A stretch of DNA of 64,000 nucleotides. It comes from Rhizobium sp. 2MFCol3.1 (GTDB taxonomy: Bacteria; Pseudomonadota; Alphaproteobacteria; Rhizobiales; Rhizobiaceae). The stretch is taken from assembly GCF_000377565.1 (NCBI RefSeq), contig NZ_KB898377.1:1-64000 (forward strand). The letters run 5' to 3'. Below the pieces are notes generated by a model. That model worked only from the letters and a program-made list of their open reading frames with translations. It was not told where the DNA came from and made no database searches. Below, one piece after another: positions 10,730 to 20,058 of the stretch. Position numbers and translations under genes: made by a program. Each line of letters starts with the position of its first letter. Positions within the stretch are counted from its first letter, which is position 1.

Positions 10730-12697
10730 TTGTTTTCCGGTTTTGATTTCCGAGATTGGCTGCTTGCCAACGATCCGGCTCTGTCGCGGCTGAGGATGGC
10801 TCTGCGCGTTACGCAGTCGGTGGCGCTCTCTTTCGGTCTTCTGCTGGTCATCCATTCGCTGCTGTTTCCGCTGCCGATTGCCTCCTATGGGCTTGGGATC
10901 GTGCTGGCGATCGAGGGCGGCGTCGCGGTGCGCGACAAGGGCGGCGGGCGGCAGCTGGTGACCCGGCTTCTCGGCTGCGCCGCCAGTCTGGTGGTCGTGG
11001 TCATAGCGGCCGGGCTGGAAGGACACCGGCTGATCTCCGATGCCGCCTTTCTTCTGATCATCTTTCTTGCGGCGTCCGCACGTGTTTTCGGGCCGCGCGG
11101 CCATGCGATCGGCATGTTCGCCTTCATGTCGTATTTCCTCGGCGCCTATTTCCAGCCGCCGCTTGCCGAGCTGCCTTTCGTGGCGATCGGCCCGATCGTC
11201 TCCTCGCTGATCGCGCATGCGGTGCGCTCCGTCGTGCTGCCCGACGACTGGCGGCGCGATCTCTTACGCTCGCTCGAGAGCGTGCAGGGGCGGATCAACC
11301 AGATCCTCTTCAAGATCGCGGCACTGGCGGCGGAGGGGCACGTTTCGGATGCCGACCGGCAGGAACTCAATCAGCTGGAGGAGCGGCTGAAAGACGTGGT
11401 GCTGATGGCGGAGAGCTTCATTCCGCGCCCTCCAAGCGGCGTGTTCGATCCCGGCACCGAGCCGGCGGGCGAGCTGGCGATCCGTCTCTTCGACGCGCAT
11501 CTGGCCGCCGAAGGCGCGATCATGCTCTGCTCGCAATCGCTGCCGCCCTTCGAACTGGTGCATCGGATCATCGAGGGGCATTCGGTGCGTCCGCCGCATG
11601 AGGATGACGAGGGCCCCTCGGCAGAGGCTAGACGCGCTCTGATCAGGCTCGGCAATGCGCGGGCTGAGCTTGTCGAGACCATCGACGAGGGCAATCGCAC
11701 GGGCTTTGCCGATATCGCCGCCGTGGCCGAGGCGCCGGTTCAAGCATCGCTTCCGGATTTCTCGTTGAGCAATCCACTCATGCGCTCGGCGCTGCAGATC
11801 ACGGTCGCCGCGGCGATCGCCATGACGCTCGGTCTCGGTCTGTCGCGCGAGCGCTGGTTCTGGGCGGTGCTCGCGTCCTTCCTCGTCTTCACCAACACCA
11901 ATTCGCGCGGCGATACGGCGATGAAGGCGCTGCAACGTTCGGTGGGGACGCTGTTCGGCATCGCCATCGGGCTTCTGCTTGCGACGCTGTTGAGCGGCCA
12001 TCTGGCTCCAGCGCTCGCAATCACGAGCCTGTCCATTTTCCTCGCCTTCTACTTCCTGCAGACAAGTTATGCGACGATGACATTCTTCGTCTCGATCGCG
12101 CTTTGCCTCGTTTACGGGATGATCGGATCGCTGACGCTCGACCTGCTTCTGCTGCGTGTCGAGGAAACCGCACTCGGCGCGGCGGTCGGTACGCTGGTCG
12201 CCTTCGTCGTCTTTCCGGCGCGCACCCGCGGCGCACTCGATCTTGTGCTCGACAAGTGGTTCGCGGCGCTGGACGCCCTGCTGAAGGCCACCGCTGCCGG
12301 CGAACCGCGACACAGGCTGATTGGCCTCTCACAGACCTTGGACGCCGCCTACAAGGATCTGGCGACGACGGCGCGGCCGCTCGGCTCGTCATGGTCGGTT
12401 GTCACCAAGCCGGGACAGGTGCGGCAGACGCTGGCCGTCTTCCTCGCCGCCACCTATTGGGCGCGGATGATGGCGAAGAACCGGGAGGCTTCGATCACCA
12501 GCGACGACGCGCGCCAACTGATCGAAACCAGTCTCGCTCGCGTCACGTCTGCATCGGCGCGCCGCTCGGAGTGTTTCTTTGTCGATCGCAAGATCCCCAT
12601 ATCGAGCGCGCGCCACCATCCGCATGCCAGCAAGGGTTGGCGGCAGGGGCTTGAGATGATCGGCTTGACGCTCGAGCGGCTGTATCCGGACGCATAA
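10730..12697 (+). CDS. FUSC-family (fusaric acid resistance-like) inner-membrane protein
   Basis: A 655-residue membrane protein with two blocks of transmembrane helices (about 25-165 and 340-480), each followed by a cytoplasmic helical region, the FUSC/aromatic acid exporter layout. Such proteins export aromatic acids, often with an MFP and outer-membrane partner; none is encoded here. The likely start is TTG at 10730, with GGGG ten bases upstream; an in-frame stop lies at 10694. If TTG is wrong, the first ATG is about 22 residues in. Confidence 0.82.
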   Translation: MFSGFDFRDWLLANDPALSRLRMALRVTQSVALSFGLLLVIHSLLFPLPIASYGLGIVLAIEGGVAVRDKGGGRQLVTRLLGCAASLVVVVIAAGLEGHRLISDAAFLLIIFLAASARVFGPRGHAIGMFAFMSYFLGAYFQPPLAELPFVAIGPIVSSLIAHAVRSVVLPDDWRRDLLRSLESVQGRINQILFKIAALAAEGHVSDADRQELNQLEERLKDVVLMAESFIPRPPSGVFDPGTEPAGELAIRLFDAHLAAEGAIMLCSQSLPPFELVHRIIEGHSVRPPHEDDEGPSAEARRALIRLGNARAELVETIDEGNRTGFADIAAVAEAPVQASLPDFSLSNPLMRSALQITVAAAIAMTLGLGLSRERWFWAVLASFLVFTNTNSRGDTAMKALQRSVGTLFGIAIGLLLATLLSGHLAPALAITSLSIFLAFYFLQTSYATMTFFVSIALCLVYGMIGSLTLDLLLLRVEETALGAAVGTLVAFVVFPARTRGALDLVLDKWFAALDALLKATAAGEPRHRLIGLSQTLDAAYKDLATTARPLGSSWSVVTKPGQVRQTLAVFLAATYWARMMAKNREASITSDDARQLIETSLARVTSASARRSECFFVDRKIPISSARHHPHASKGWRQGLEMIGLTLERLYPDA

Positions 12698-12756
12698 GCC
12701 TTGCCGTTTCAGCCCGTCTTGGCTATTTCCGCGCCTAGCAAAAGGATTTTGACTTC

Positions 12757-13587
12757 ATGGCAGGCACGAACAGCGAGCGTCTTCTTCTGACGGAAGGTCC
12801 CGTCATCATTCTGGTCGAACCGCAGATGGGCGAGAATATCGGGATGGTGGCGCGGGCCATGGCGAATTTCGGGCTCTCCGAACTGCGCCTCGTCAATCCG
12901 CGCGACGGATGGCCGAACGAGAAGGCGCAGGCTGCCGCGTCGAAGGCCGACCATGTGATCGAGGGCACGAAGGTGTTCGAGACGTTGGAAGAGGCCATCG
13001 CCGACCTCAACTTCGTCTATGCGACGACGGCGCGCGAGCGGGACGGCTTCAAGCCGGTGCGTTCGCCCGTGGTGGCGGCTCAGACGCTGCGTGCGCGGTT
13101 TACGGCGGGTGAGGGGACCGGCATCCTTTTCGGGCGCGAGCGCTGGGGCCTGTCGAACGAAGAGGTAGCGCTGGCCGACGAGATCGTGACCTTCCCCGTC
13201 AATCCCGCCTTCGCTTCGCTCAACATCGCGCAGGCCGTGCTCCTGATGTCCTACGAGTGGATGAAATCGGGCATGGAGGATCTCGGCAGCGTTCCCTTCC
13301 AGGCGATGGAGCAGACGCCATCGACGAAGGAACAATTGCACGGGCTCTACGACCAGTTGGAAGAAGCGCTGGATTCGCGCAATTATTTCCATCCGCCCGC
13401 GAAAAAGCCGAAAATGATCGACAATCTCCGGGCAGTCCTTTCCCGCCGCGCCTTCACGGAGCAGGAAATCAGCGTGATGCGCGGCGTGATCTCCTCCCTC
13501 GACCGTTTCTCGCGGAAATATCCGCGCGGAAGCCGGGCGCCCGCAGACGTCAAGGAACATCAGGAAGATGACAGCAGCGACGCATGA
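12757..13587 (+). CDS. trmJ: tRNA (cytidine/uridine-2'-O)-methyltransferase TrmJ
   Basis: A SPOUT-class SAM-dependent methyltransferase of 276 residues expected to modify position 32 of certain tRNAs. The knotted-fold motifs are visible: [42 protein letters not shown] and [15 protein letters not shown]. The C-terminal extension (about 185-276) matches the TrmJ subgroup. Its last 20 bases overlap the start of murI in another frame, suggesting translational coupling. Confidence 0.9.
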   Translation: MAGTNSERLLLTEGPVIILVEPQMGENIGMVARAMANFGLSELRLVNPRDGWPNEKAQAAASKADHVIEGTKVFETLEEAIADLNFVYATTARERDGFKPVRSPVVAAQTLRARFTAGEGTGILFGRERWGLSNEEVALADEIVTFPVNPAFASLNIAQAVLLMSYEWMKSGMEDLGSVPFQAMEQTPSTKEQLHGLYDQLEEALDSRNYFHPPAKKPKMIDNLRAVLSRRAFTEQEISVMRGVISSLDRFSRKYPRGSRAPADVKEHQEDDSSDA

Positions 13588-14371
13588 GCTGAAACCCGTC
13601 CTGGTCTTCGATTCAGGCATAGGCGGGCTGACGGTGCTGCGCGAGGCGCGCGTGCTGATGCCAGAGCGCGGCTTCATCTATGTCGCCGACGATGCCGGCT
13701 TTCCCTATGGCGGCTGGGAAGAGCAGGCGCTGAGGGAGCGGATCATCGATCTCTTCGCGAAGCTGCTTCGCGAGCATGACCCAGAAGTCTGCATCATCGC
13801 CTGCAACACGGCCTTCACGCTTGCCGGCGCCGATCTGCGCGCCGCATTCCCCGGCATGACCTTCGTCGGCACCGTGCCGGCGATCAAGCCGGCGGCGGAG
13901 CGGACGCGCTCGGGCCTCGTTTCGGTGCTGGCGACACCCGGAACCGTCAAGCGCGCCTATACCCGCGATCTCATCCAGTCCTTCGCGCAGCAGTGCCATG
14001 TTCGCCTCGTCGGCTCGGAAAATCTCGCCCGCATGGCGGAGGCCTATATCCGCGGCGATACGCTCTCCGACGAGGCGGTCATGGACGAAATCGCCCAGTG
14101 CTTCGTCGAGAAAGACGGCAGGAAGACGGATATCGTCGTGCTTGCCTGCACGCACTATCCGTTCATGGCCAACATCTTCCGGAGACTGGCGCCGTGGCCG
14201 GTCGACTGGCTCGATCCGGCCGAGGCGATTGCCCGGCGGGCGCGCAGCCTCGTTCCCGAAGTGGCCGATGCCGTGCATCCCGACAATTTCGACTTCGCGG
14301 TCTTCACGTCGGGCAATCCGGATTTTTCGACGAAACGGCTGATGCAGGGATTTGGTCTCACCGTCCGGTGA
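13568..14371 (+). CDS. murI: Glutamate racemase
   Basis: Converts L-glutamate to D-glutamate for peptidoglycan. The 267-residue protein has both catalytic cysteines in their motifs, ACNTAF (C79) and ACTHYPF (C194), plus [10 protein letters not shown] (D15). It overlaps trmJ by 20 bases and probably depends on the same transcript. Confidence 0.95.
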   Translation: MTAATHELKPVLVFDSGIGGLTVLREARVLMPERGFIYVADDAGFPYGGWEEQALRERIIDLFAKLLREHDPEVCIIACNTAFTLAGADLRAAFPGMTFVGTVPAIKPAAERTRSGLVSVLATPGTVKRAYTRDLIQSFAQQCHVRLVGSENLARMAEAYIRGDTLSDEAVMDEIAQCFVEKDGRKTDIVVLACTHYPFMANIFRRLAPWPVDWLDPAEAIARRARSLVPEVADAVHPDNFDFAVFTSGNPDFSTKRLMQGFGLTVR

Positions 14372-14496
14372 CATCGTTCCATTGTGGCGATCTTTCGCGC
14401 CGTGGGCGCTTTCCTTCGCGATGCCGATATCGCAAGCTCTGAGATGGAGAATCGTTCGCGGGCTTCGGCTCCCTGACGCGAACAGGGGAATGTCTT

Positions 14497-15672
14497 ATGT
14501 CGTTTCAAAGACTTGTGATGCTGATCTTCTTTCTGCAGCCGATCGCCTTCGGCAGCTGGCTGCCGCGCATTCCCGATGTGCAGGCAAAGCTCGGCATGGG
14601 GCCGGCCGATCTCGCCATCGCGCTGCTCGGGCTGCCGATCGGCACGCTGATGACCTTGCCCTTCGCCGGCCGGCTGGTTGCGAAAATCGGCGGGCGCGCG
14701 ACGATCATCTATGGTTTCGTCGCCTTTCTCGCGGTCGTGTCCCTGCCGGCCTTCGCCGACAATATCACGACGCTGTTCTTCGCGTTGATGATCCTCGGCG
14801 TCACACTTTCGACGCTTGAGCTTGGGCTCAACGTCGAGGCCGACCGGGCGGAGAAGACGACCGGCCTCATGATCATGAGCCGCTGCCATGGCTTCTGGAG
14901 CCTCGGCATCATGGCGGGCAGCCTGCTTGGCGTGGGGGCGGCAGCGCTGCATCTGCCGGCGAATTGGTCGATCGCCCTGATCGCGCTGCTGGTGCTGCCG
15001 ATCGCGCTCCTCGTCAGCGTACGGCTGCCGCTCGGGCCTGATCCAGCATCCGAGGCGTCGCATGCGCAAAGCGCGCCGTTCAAGCTGCCGAGCGCGGCCC
15101 TTCTCGGCATCTGCGCCTTCACCTTCGGCATCACCATGACCGAGGGTGCGATCGCCGACTGGTCGGCGGTCTATCTGCGCGACGTGCTGTTTGCAACCGG
15201 CGCACTGACTGGTCTCGGCTACTCCGTCTTCGCCTGCCTCGTGGCAACAGGGCGCTTCGGCGGCGATTACATGAAGAGCCGCTTCGGCGCCGTTGCCATC
15301 GCGCGGGTCTGCGGCTGCGCGTCGCTTGCCGGCATGGTGATCGTGCTGCTCGCTCCGAACACGGCGGTGGCGTTGATCGGTTTCGCGGCGATCGGCGTCG
15401 GCGTCTCCGTCGGTTTCCCGCTGGCGGTGACGGCATCGGCCAGCCTGACGGACCGACCGGCGGCCGCAAGCGTCGCCATCCTCACCTTTATCGCGCTCAG
15501 CGGCTTCCTCGTCGGCCCTCCGGCGATCGGTTTCGTCGCCGAGGCCTTCGGGCTGCGTGTCGGGCTGGGCATCCTGCTCATTCCGCTTGCCATCAGCCTG
15601 CTCTTCACCCGCATGCTGATCCCGCGTGCCGAGAGCCATGCAAGCGCGGTCGTGGCGGACAAGGCGGCCTGA
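14497..15672 (+). CDS. MFS transporter
   Basis: A 391-residue protein with about 12 transmembrane helices and an MFS loop-2 region (GRLVAKIGGRATIIYG). It resembles the group of MFS proteins with the N-terminal FLQPIAFGSWLPRIPDVQ signature. Residues 120-130 (LGLNVEADR) are also typical of that group. The substrate cannot be told from sequence. It stands alone between murI and the HerA-like ATPase. Confidence 0.85.
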   Translation: MSFQRLVMLIFFLQPIAFGSWLPRIPDVQAKLGMGPADLAIALLGLPIGTLMTLPFAGRLVAKIGGRATIIYGFVAFLAVVSLPAFADNITTLFFALMILGVTLSTLELGLNVEADRAEKTTGLMIMSRCHGFWSLGIMAGSLLGVGAAALHLPANWSIALIALLVLPIALLVSVRLPLGPDPASEASHAQSAPFKLPSAALLGICAFTFGITMTEGAIADWSAVYLRDVLFATGALTGLGYSVFACLVATGRFGGDYMKSRFGAVAIARVCGCASLAGMVIVLLAPNTAVALIGFAAIGVGVSVGFPLAVTASASLTDRPAAASVAILTFIALSGFLVGPPAIGFVAEAFGLRVGLGILLIPLAISLLFTRMLIPRAESHASAVVADKAA

Positions 15673-15772
15673 TTCGAAAAGACGCGATTGCTTGTGGGTT
15701 TTGTTCGGTAGGCCGAGCATTCCGCCGCGAATCTGCTAAAGAGTGGCGTTGATTTCAGAAGGGGAACGGGAC

Positions 15773-17290
15773 TTGCAGGTTGGTATCGATATGGGATCGG
15801 CGTCGGGAGGCAATCCGGCCACGCTCGATATCGAGGAGCTTCTGGCGACCCGTCTCCTTGTTCAGGGCAATTCCGGCTCCGGCAAGTCGCACCTTTTGCG
15901 GCGCCTGCTCGAGCAATCCGCGCCATGGGTGCAGCAGGTCATCATCGACCCTGAGGGCGATTTCGTCACGCTGAGCGACAAGTTCGGTCATGTGGTCGTC
16001 GATGGCGAGCGCACCGAGGCGGAGCTCGCCGGTATCGCCAACCGTATTCGCCAGCACCGCGTCTCCTGCGTGCTTACGCTCGAAGGGCTCGAGATCGAGC
16101 AGCAGATGCGCGCCGCCGCCGCCTTCCTCAACGGCATGTTCGATGCAGACCGCGAGTTCTGGTATCCCGTTCTTGTCGTCGTCGACGAAGCGCAGATGTT
16201 TGCGCCGTCGGTGGCCGGCGAAGTCTCGGACGATGCGCGCAAGATGTCGCTCGGCGCGATGACCAACCTGATGTGCCGTGGCCGTAAGCGCGGTCTGGCC
16301 GGCGTCATCGCCACGCAGCGTCTGGCGAAGCTCGCCAAGAACGTCGCCGCCGAAGCCTCCAACTTCTTGATGGGCCGCACCTTCCTCGATATCGACATGG
16401 CGCGCGCCGCCGACCTGCTCGGCATGGACCGCCGCCAGGCTGAAATGTTCCGCGACCTGAAGCGCGGTAATTTCGTTGCTCTCGGTCCGGCTCTGTCGCG
16501 CCGGCCGCTGCCGATCCAGATCGGCAATGTCGAGACCTCGGCGCGTTCGTCGAGCCCGAAGCTGATGCCGCTGCCGGACTCTCCACAGGATGTCGAAGAC
16601 CTGATTTTCACGCCGGATCCGGAAGAGTTCCAGCGGCCGATCGTGCGCCGCGCAGCACCGGCACCGCGCCCGACCACGGATATCCTGGCTGAGCTTTCAC
16701 GCTCCGCGCCAGCCGCCACTGCGCCGCAGCCTGCCGAAGGCCGCGCCAGCCAGCCGGAGATGTCGGCGGAAGACCGTGAGGAGCGCGTCTCTGCCGTGCT
16801 CAGCGAGATCCTCGACGATCCGGGTTCGGGCTTCCGCACGGATTCGGTGCTCTATCAGGAATTCCTCGTGCGCCTTCGCATGCGCCGCGTGCCGGGGTCG
16901 CCGATGTCGCTGCCGGAGTTCCGCCGCCGCGTCGCCGTATCGCGCTCGGGCGTCGATCCCGAGACCGCCGGAACGGAGGCCTGGGCGACGGCGCTGTCGC
17001 TGTCCTCAGGCGTGACCGATGATCTGCAGGGCGTCTTCCTGATGCTTGCCAAGGCGGCCGTTTGCGGCGAGCCTTGCCCGTCAGACGCCCGCATCGCGCG
17101 CGCCTATGGCACGCATTCTGCCCGTCGCGCGCGGCGTCTTCTCGGTTATTTCGAGGAGCAGGGGACGGTGGTCGTCCACACCGATTTCTCCGGCAAGCGC
17201 ATCGTCGCCTTCCCTGACATCAACTGCCAGACGGCGCCTGGCGATGCCAATGCGCCCGATGTCGATGGTGTACGCTCGGCGGCCGAGTAA
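15773..17290 (+). CDS. HerA-like (DUF87) P-loop ATPase
   Basis: A cytoplasmic HerA/FtsK-superfamily ATPase of 505 residues. Walker A is GNSGSGKS (32-39), Walker B VLVVVDEAQMF (about 133-143), and GRKRGLAGVIATQRLAK carries the sensor region of DUF87 proteins. A proline/alanine-rich linker (about 265-330) joins a C-terminal domain unlike HerA. The TTG at 15773 is preferred over GTG at 15743 because AAGGGG lies eight bases before it. No NurA nuclease is nearby, so the DNA-processing role is open. Confidence 0.75.
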   Translation: MQVGIDMGSASGGNPATLDIEELLATRLLVQGNSGSGKSHLLRRLLEQSAPWVQQVIIDPEGDFVTLSDKFGHVVVDGERTEAELAGIANRIRQHRVSCVLTLEGLEIEQQMRAAAAFLNGMFDADREFWYPVLVVVDEAQMFAPSVAGEVSDDARKMSLGAMTNLMCRGRKRGLAGVIATQRLAKLAKNVAAEASNFLMGRTFLDIDMARAADLLGMDRRQAEMFRDLKRGNFVALGPALSRRPLPIQIGNVETSARSSSPKLMPLPDSPQDVEDLIFTPDPEEFQRPIVRRAAPAPRPTTDILAELSRSAPAATAPQPAEGRASQPEMSAEDREERVSAVLSEILDDPGSGFRTDSVLYQEFLVRLRMRRVPGSPMSLPEFRRRVAVSRSGVDPETAGTEAWATALSLSSGVTDDLQGVFLMLAKAAVCGEPCPSDARIARAYGTHSARRARRLLGYFEEQGTVVVHTDFSGKRIVAFPDINCQTAPGDANAPDVDGVRSAAE

Positions 17291-17381
17291 TCCACAGGCA
17301 CGCGTTATTCGCTGCTGGCGATCGGCGTGTTTTCCGCCTTTTCTCGTCTCCTGATGGCATTCGCACACGATAGGGTTGCTT

Positions 17382-17399
17382 TTGTCATATCGAGTTCAT
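17382..17399 (+). promoter_or_regulatory. Candidate PhoB box
   Basis: TTGTCAT-ATCG-AGTTCAT matches the CTGTCAT-N4-CTGTCAT pattern at 10 of 14 positions, including both TCAT cores. It lies about 75 bases before the phoA start, fitting phosphate-starvation control. Confidence 0.5.
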
Positions 17400-17474
17400 C
17401 TCATGGGGAGATAACGCCGACGTGCCCCTTGTGGGCATCAAGTTTGTCCCTTTTGCCCAGAGGAGATGTTGGCC

Positions 17475-18935
17475 ATGTCGAATTCCACTCGTTCCCGTGC
17501 GATCACAGCATTTGCAGCAGCGCTGCTTGCCACCGTTGCCATTCAGCCTGTTCATGCCGCCGATGCGGCTGCGACCAAGCTCATGGAGCGCGGCGCCAGC
17601 GAGGACCTGAGCACGCCCGGCGGCGCACGCCGCATCTCCGGCGACATCACCGAAGCCTACCGCGCCGCGATCGTCGACGGCCGCCCGAAGAACGTCATCC
17701 TTCTGATCGGCGACGGCATGGGTGATTCCGAAATCACCATCGCGCGCAACTACGCCGTCGGCGCCGGCCAGTATTTCAAGGGCATCGACGCGCTGCCCGT
17801 CACCGGCCAGTACACTCATTATTCTCTCGACAAGAAAACCGGCAAGCCGACCTATGTGACCGACTCCGCCGCATCGGGCACCGCATGGGCGACGGGCGTG
17901 AAGAGCTATAACGGCGCGATCGGCGTCGATATCCGCGAAGAGGCGCACGAGACGCTGCTGGAGAAGGCCAAGGCCGCCGGTCTGGCAACGGGCAACGTTT
18001 CGACCGCCGAACTGCAGGACGCGACGCCTGCCGTGCAGATCGCTCATGTGACGCAGCGCAAGTGCTACGGTCCTGAAGCGACGACCGAGAAGTGCGCCAG
18101 CAATGCGCTCGAAAACGGTGGCAAGGGCTCGATCACCGAGCAACTGATCAACGCCCGCGCCGACGTGACGCTCGGCGGCGGCGCCAAGAGCTTCGGCGAG
18201 ACGGCGAAGGCCGGCGAATGGAAGGGCAAGACGCTGCGCCAGCAGGCCGAAGAGCGCGGCTACAAGATCGTCACGAATGCCGACGAGCTTGCCGCCGTCA
18301 AGCAGGCCAATGACAGCGCACCCGTTCTCGGTCTCTTCGCCGAGGGCAACATGCCGATCCGCTGGCAGGGCCCGCAGGCGAGCCACTACGGCAATGTCGA
18401 GAAGGAGCCTGTCGTCTGCAAGCCGAACGAGAAGCGCACGGCCGCCACGCCGACGCTGGCGCAGATGACGTCGAAGGCGATCGAGCTTCTGAGCACCAAC
18501 GAGAAGGGCTTCTTCCTGCAGGTTGAGGGCGCCTCGATCGACAAGCAGGACCATGCGGCCAACCCTTGCGGCCAGATCGGCGAGACCGTCGATCTCGATG
18601 AAGCCGTCCAGGAAGCGCTAAAGTTTGCGGAGCAGAAGGGCGATACGCTCGTCATCGTCACCGCCGACCACGCCCATGCCAGCCAGATCATCGACGCCAG
18701 CGCCAAGGCTCCGGGCCTGACGGAAGCGCTGATGACCAAGGACGGCGCCGTGATGGCGGTCAGCTACGGCAACTCGGACGAAGTTGACGACCAAGGCCAC
18801 ACCGGCTCGCAGCTGCGTATTGCCGCCTATGGTCCGCGCGCGGCCAACGTCAGCGGTTTGACCGACCAGACCGACCTGTTTTACACGATCAGCGACGCGC
18901 TCGGCCTGAAAGCCCAGAAGGCAGCGATGAAGTAA
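17475..18935 (+). CDS. phoA: Periplasmic alkaline phosphatase
   Basis: Releases phosphate from organic esters in the periplasm. The 486-residue precursor has a signal peptide (about 1-29, ending VHAAD). PhoA-class sites are visible: metal-binding DGMGDSE, nucleophile Ser in [33 protein letters not shown] and DDQGHTGSQ. The ATG at 17475 is chosen because AGGAG sits nine bases upstream, whereas the ATG at 17466 abuts it. A PhoB-type box upstream suggests induction by phosphate limitation. Confidence 0.93.
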   Translation: MSNSTRSRAITAFAAALLATVAIQPVHAADAAATKLMERGASEDLSTPGGARRISGDITEAYRAAIVDGRPKNVILLIGDGMGDSEITIARNYAVGAGQYFKGIDALPVTGQYTHYSLDKKTGKPTYVTDSAASGTAWATGVKSYNGAIGVDIREEAHETLLEKAKAAGLATGNVSTAELQDATPAVQIAHVTQRKCYGPEATTEKCASNALENGGKGSITEQLINARADVTLGGGAKSFGETAKAGEWKGKTLRQQAEERGYKIVTNADELAAVKQANDSAPVLGLFAEGNMPIRWQGPQASHYGNVEKEPVVCKPNEKRTAATPTLAQMTSKAIELLSTNEKGFFLQVEGASIDKQDHAANPCGQIGETVDLDEAVQEALKFAEQKGDTLVIVTADHAHASQIIDASAKAPGLTEALMTKDGAVMAVSYGNSDEVDDQGHTGSQLRIAAYGPRAANVSGLTDQTDLFYTISDALGLKAQKAAMK

Positions 18936-18950
18936 GCCCGCCGGGCATTC

Positions 18951-19025
18951 TTGGAAGTAAGCCGTTCCGGCTTCCTTGGAAGCAAGCCGTTCCGGCTTTC
19001 TCGGAAGCAATCCGTTCCGGCTTAC
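18951..19025 (+). repeat. Three tandem 25-bp hairpin repeats after phoA
   Basis: Three consecutive 25-base units start at 18951, 18976 and 19001. They differ at a few positions, and a degenerate fourth copy may begin at 19026. Units one and two each carry the perfect inverted repeat AAGCCG-ttc-CGGCTT; unit three has AATCCG with one mismatch. No T-tract follows, so this is not a normal terminator. It begins 15 bases after the phoA stop. Confidence 0.85.
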
Positions 19026-19066
19026 TTGGGATCATACGGTTTTGCCGGTGTGGCCATGGATTGTGA

Positions 19067-19095
19067 TTGACATTCCAGTGACTTCACCCTAAAGA
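19067..19095 (+). promoter_or_regulatory. Predicted sigma-70 promoter of rpsD
   Basis: TTGACA (19067-19072), a 17-base spacer and TAAAGA (19090-19095). The -35 is exact and the spacing ideal. It would give a leader of about 165 bases before rpsD. Confidence 0.6.
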
Positions 19096-19268
19096 CCGCG
19101 CCAGCACGGGGCAGCAATGTCCCGTGTTTCATTTGACATGTCCCGTGGAGTTTCCAGTTCGCGTAACCGGAAAATCCTGTCGGGCCTCCCTCAAAGAGGC
19201 CAAAGGAGGGCGTGTTTCCTTCGAGCGGTTTGGAAACAGACCGCCGTAACATTCTGAAAGGAAATACG
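19096..19268 (+). promoter_or_regulatory. Structured 5' leader of rpsD
   Basis: CACGGG (19105-19110) can pair with either of two CCCGTG copies, 19121-19126 or 19142-19147; these lie in a direct repeat ATGTCCCGTG at 19117 and 19138. Further down, GGCCTC (19183-19188) pairs with GAGGCC (19196-19201), and the overlapping CCTCCC (19185-19190) with GGAGGG (19205-19210). Both pairs of stems are mutually exclusive. Feedback by S4 on its own mRNA is known in other bacteria; here it is only inferred. Confidence 0.45.
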
Positions 19269-19886
19269 ATGAGCAAGCGCGAATCGTCCAAGTACAAAAT
19301 TGACCGCCGTATGGGCGAAAACATCTGGGGCCGTCCTAAGTCCCCGGTGAACCGCCGCGAATACGGCCCGGGCCAGCACGGCCAGCGCCGCAAGGGCAAG
19401 CTCTCGGACTTCGGTGTGCAGCTGCGCGCCAAGCAGAAGCTCAAGGGTTACTACGGTGACCTGCGCGAGAAGCAGTTCCGCGCGATCTTCGCCGAAGCAG
19501 CTCGCCGCAAGGGCGACACTTCTGAAAACCTCATCGGTCTGTTGGAATCCCGCCTGGATGCGATCGTTTATCGCGCCAAGTTCGTTCCGACCGTCTTCGC
19601 TGCCCGTCAGTTCGTCAACCACGGCCACGTGACCGTGAACGGCGTTCGCGTCAACATCGGTTCCTACCGTTGCAAGGCCGGCGACGTCATCGAAGTTCGT
19701 CAGAAGTCCAAGCAGCTGGTTTCGGTTCTCGAAGCTATCAGCCTGGCTGAACGCGACGTTCCTGAGTACATCGAAGTCGACCACAACAAGATGGTTGCTA
19801 CCTTCGCTCGTGTACCGGCTCTCAGCGACGTACCGTACGCTGTTGTCATGGAACCGCACCTGGTGGTCGAATTCTATTCGCGTTAA
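19269..19886 (+). CDS. rpsD: 30S ribosomal protein S4
   Basis: Primary 16S rRNA-binding protein of the small subunit and assembly initiator. 205 residues, with the rRNA-binding N-terminal part ([20 protein letters not shown]) and the S4 RNA-binding domain (about 95-155; [32 protein letters not shown]). The ATG at 19269 follows AAGGAAA. It is a stand-alone gene with its own promoter and a long structured leader, unlike the alpha-operon copy of enterobacteria. Confidence 0.97.
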   Translation: MSKRESSKYKIDRRMGENIWGRPKSPVNRREYGPGQHGQRRKGKLSDFGVQLRAKQKLKGYYGDLREKQFRAIFAEAARRKGDTSENLIGLLESRLDAIVYRAKFVPTVFAARQFVNHGHVTVNGVRVNIGSYRCKAGDVIEVRQKSKQLVSVLEAISLAERDVPEYIEVDHNKMVATFARVPALSDVPYAVVMEPHLVVEFYSR

Positions 19887-20009
19887 CGCATAACCCCGGC
19901 AATCGAATTTCGATTGCCGGAAAGGCTTATGCGTCTCTTAAAGAGCTACTGCGCTCTTCACGCGTCTCCGACGCGCGGCGCAGTAGGCGCGAGGCGTTTT
20001 CGCATACGG
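19887..20009 (+). ncRNA. Structured rpsD-glsA interval: candidate small RNA or attenuator
   Basis: A 12-bp hairpin (19896-19907/19909-19920) is enclosed by CGCATA (19887-19892) pairing with TATGCG (19928-19933). The same TATGCG can instead pair with CGCATA at 20001-20006, enclosing CTACTGCGC (19946-19954)/GCGCAGTAG (19978-19986) and an inner CGCGTC-tcc-GACGCG hairpin. An intrinsic terminator follows at once, 22 bases before glsA. This could be a processed small RNA, an attenuator for glsA, or just an elaborate rpsD 3' end. Confidence 0.45.
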
Positions 20010-20037
20010 AAAAGCCGCCTCTCGGGGCGGCTTTTTT
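20010..20037 (+). terminator. Intrinsic terminator before glsA
   Basis: GCCGCC (20014-20019) pairs with GGCGGC (20026-20031), flanked by AAAA and followed by six T. It either ends rpsD transcription or forms the expression platform of the preceding structured RNA. Confidence 0.85.
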
Positions 20038-20058
20038 GTTATCTTGAGAGGGGTCGTG

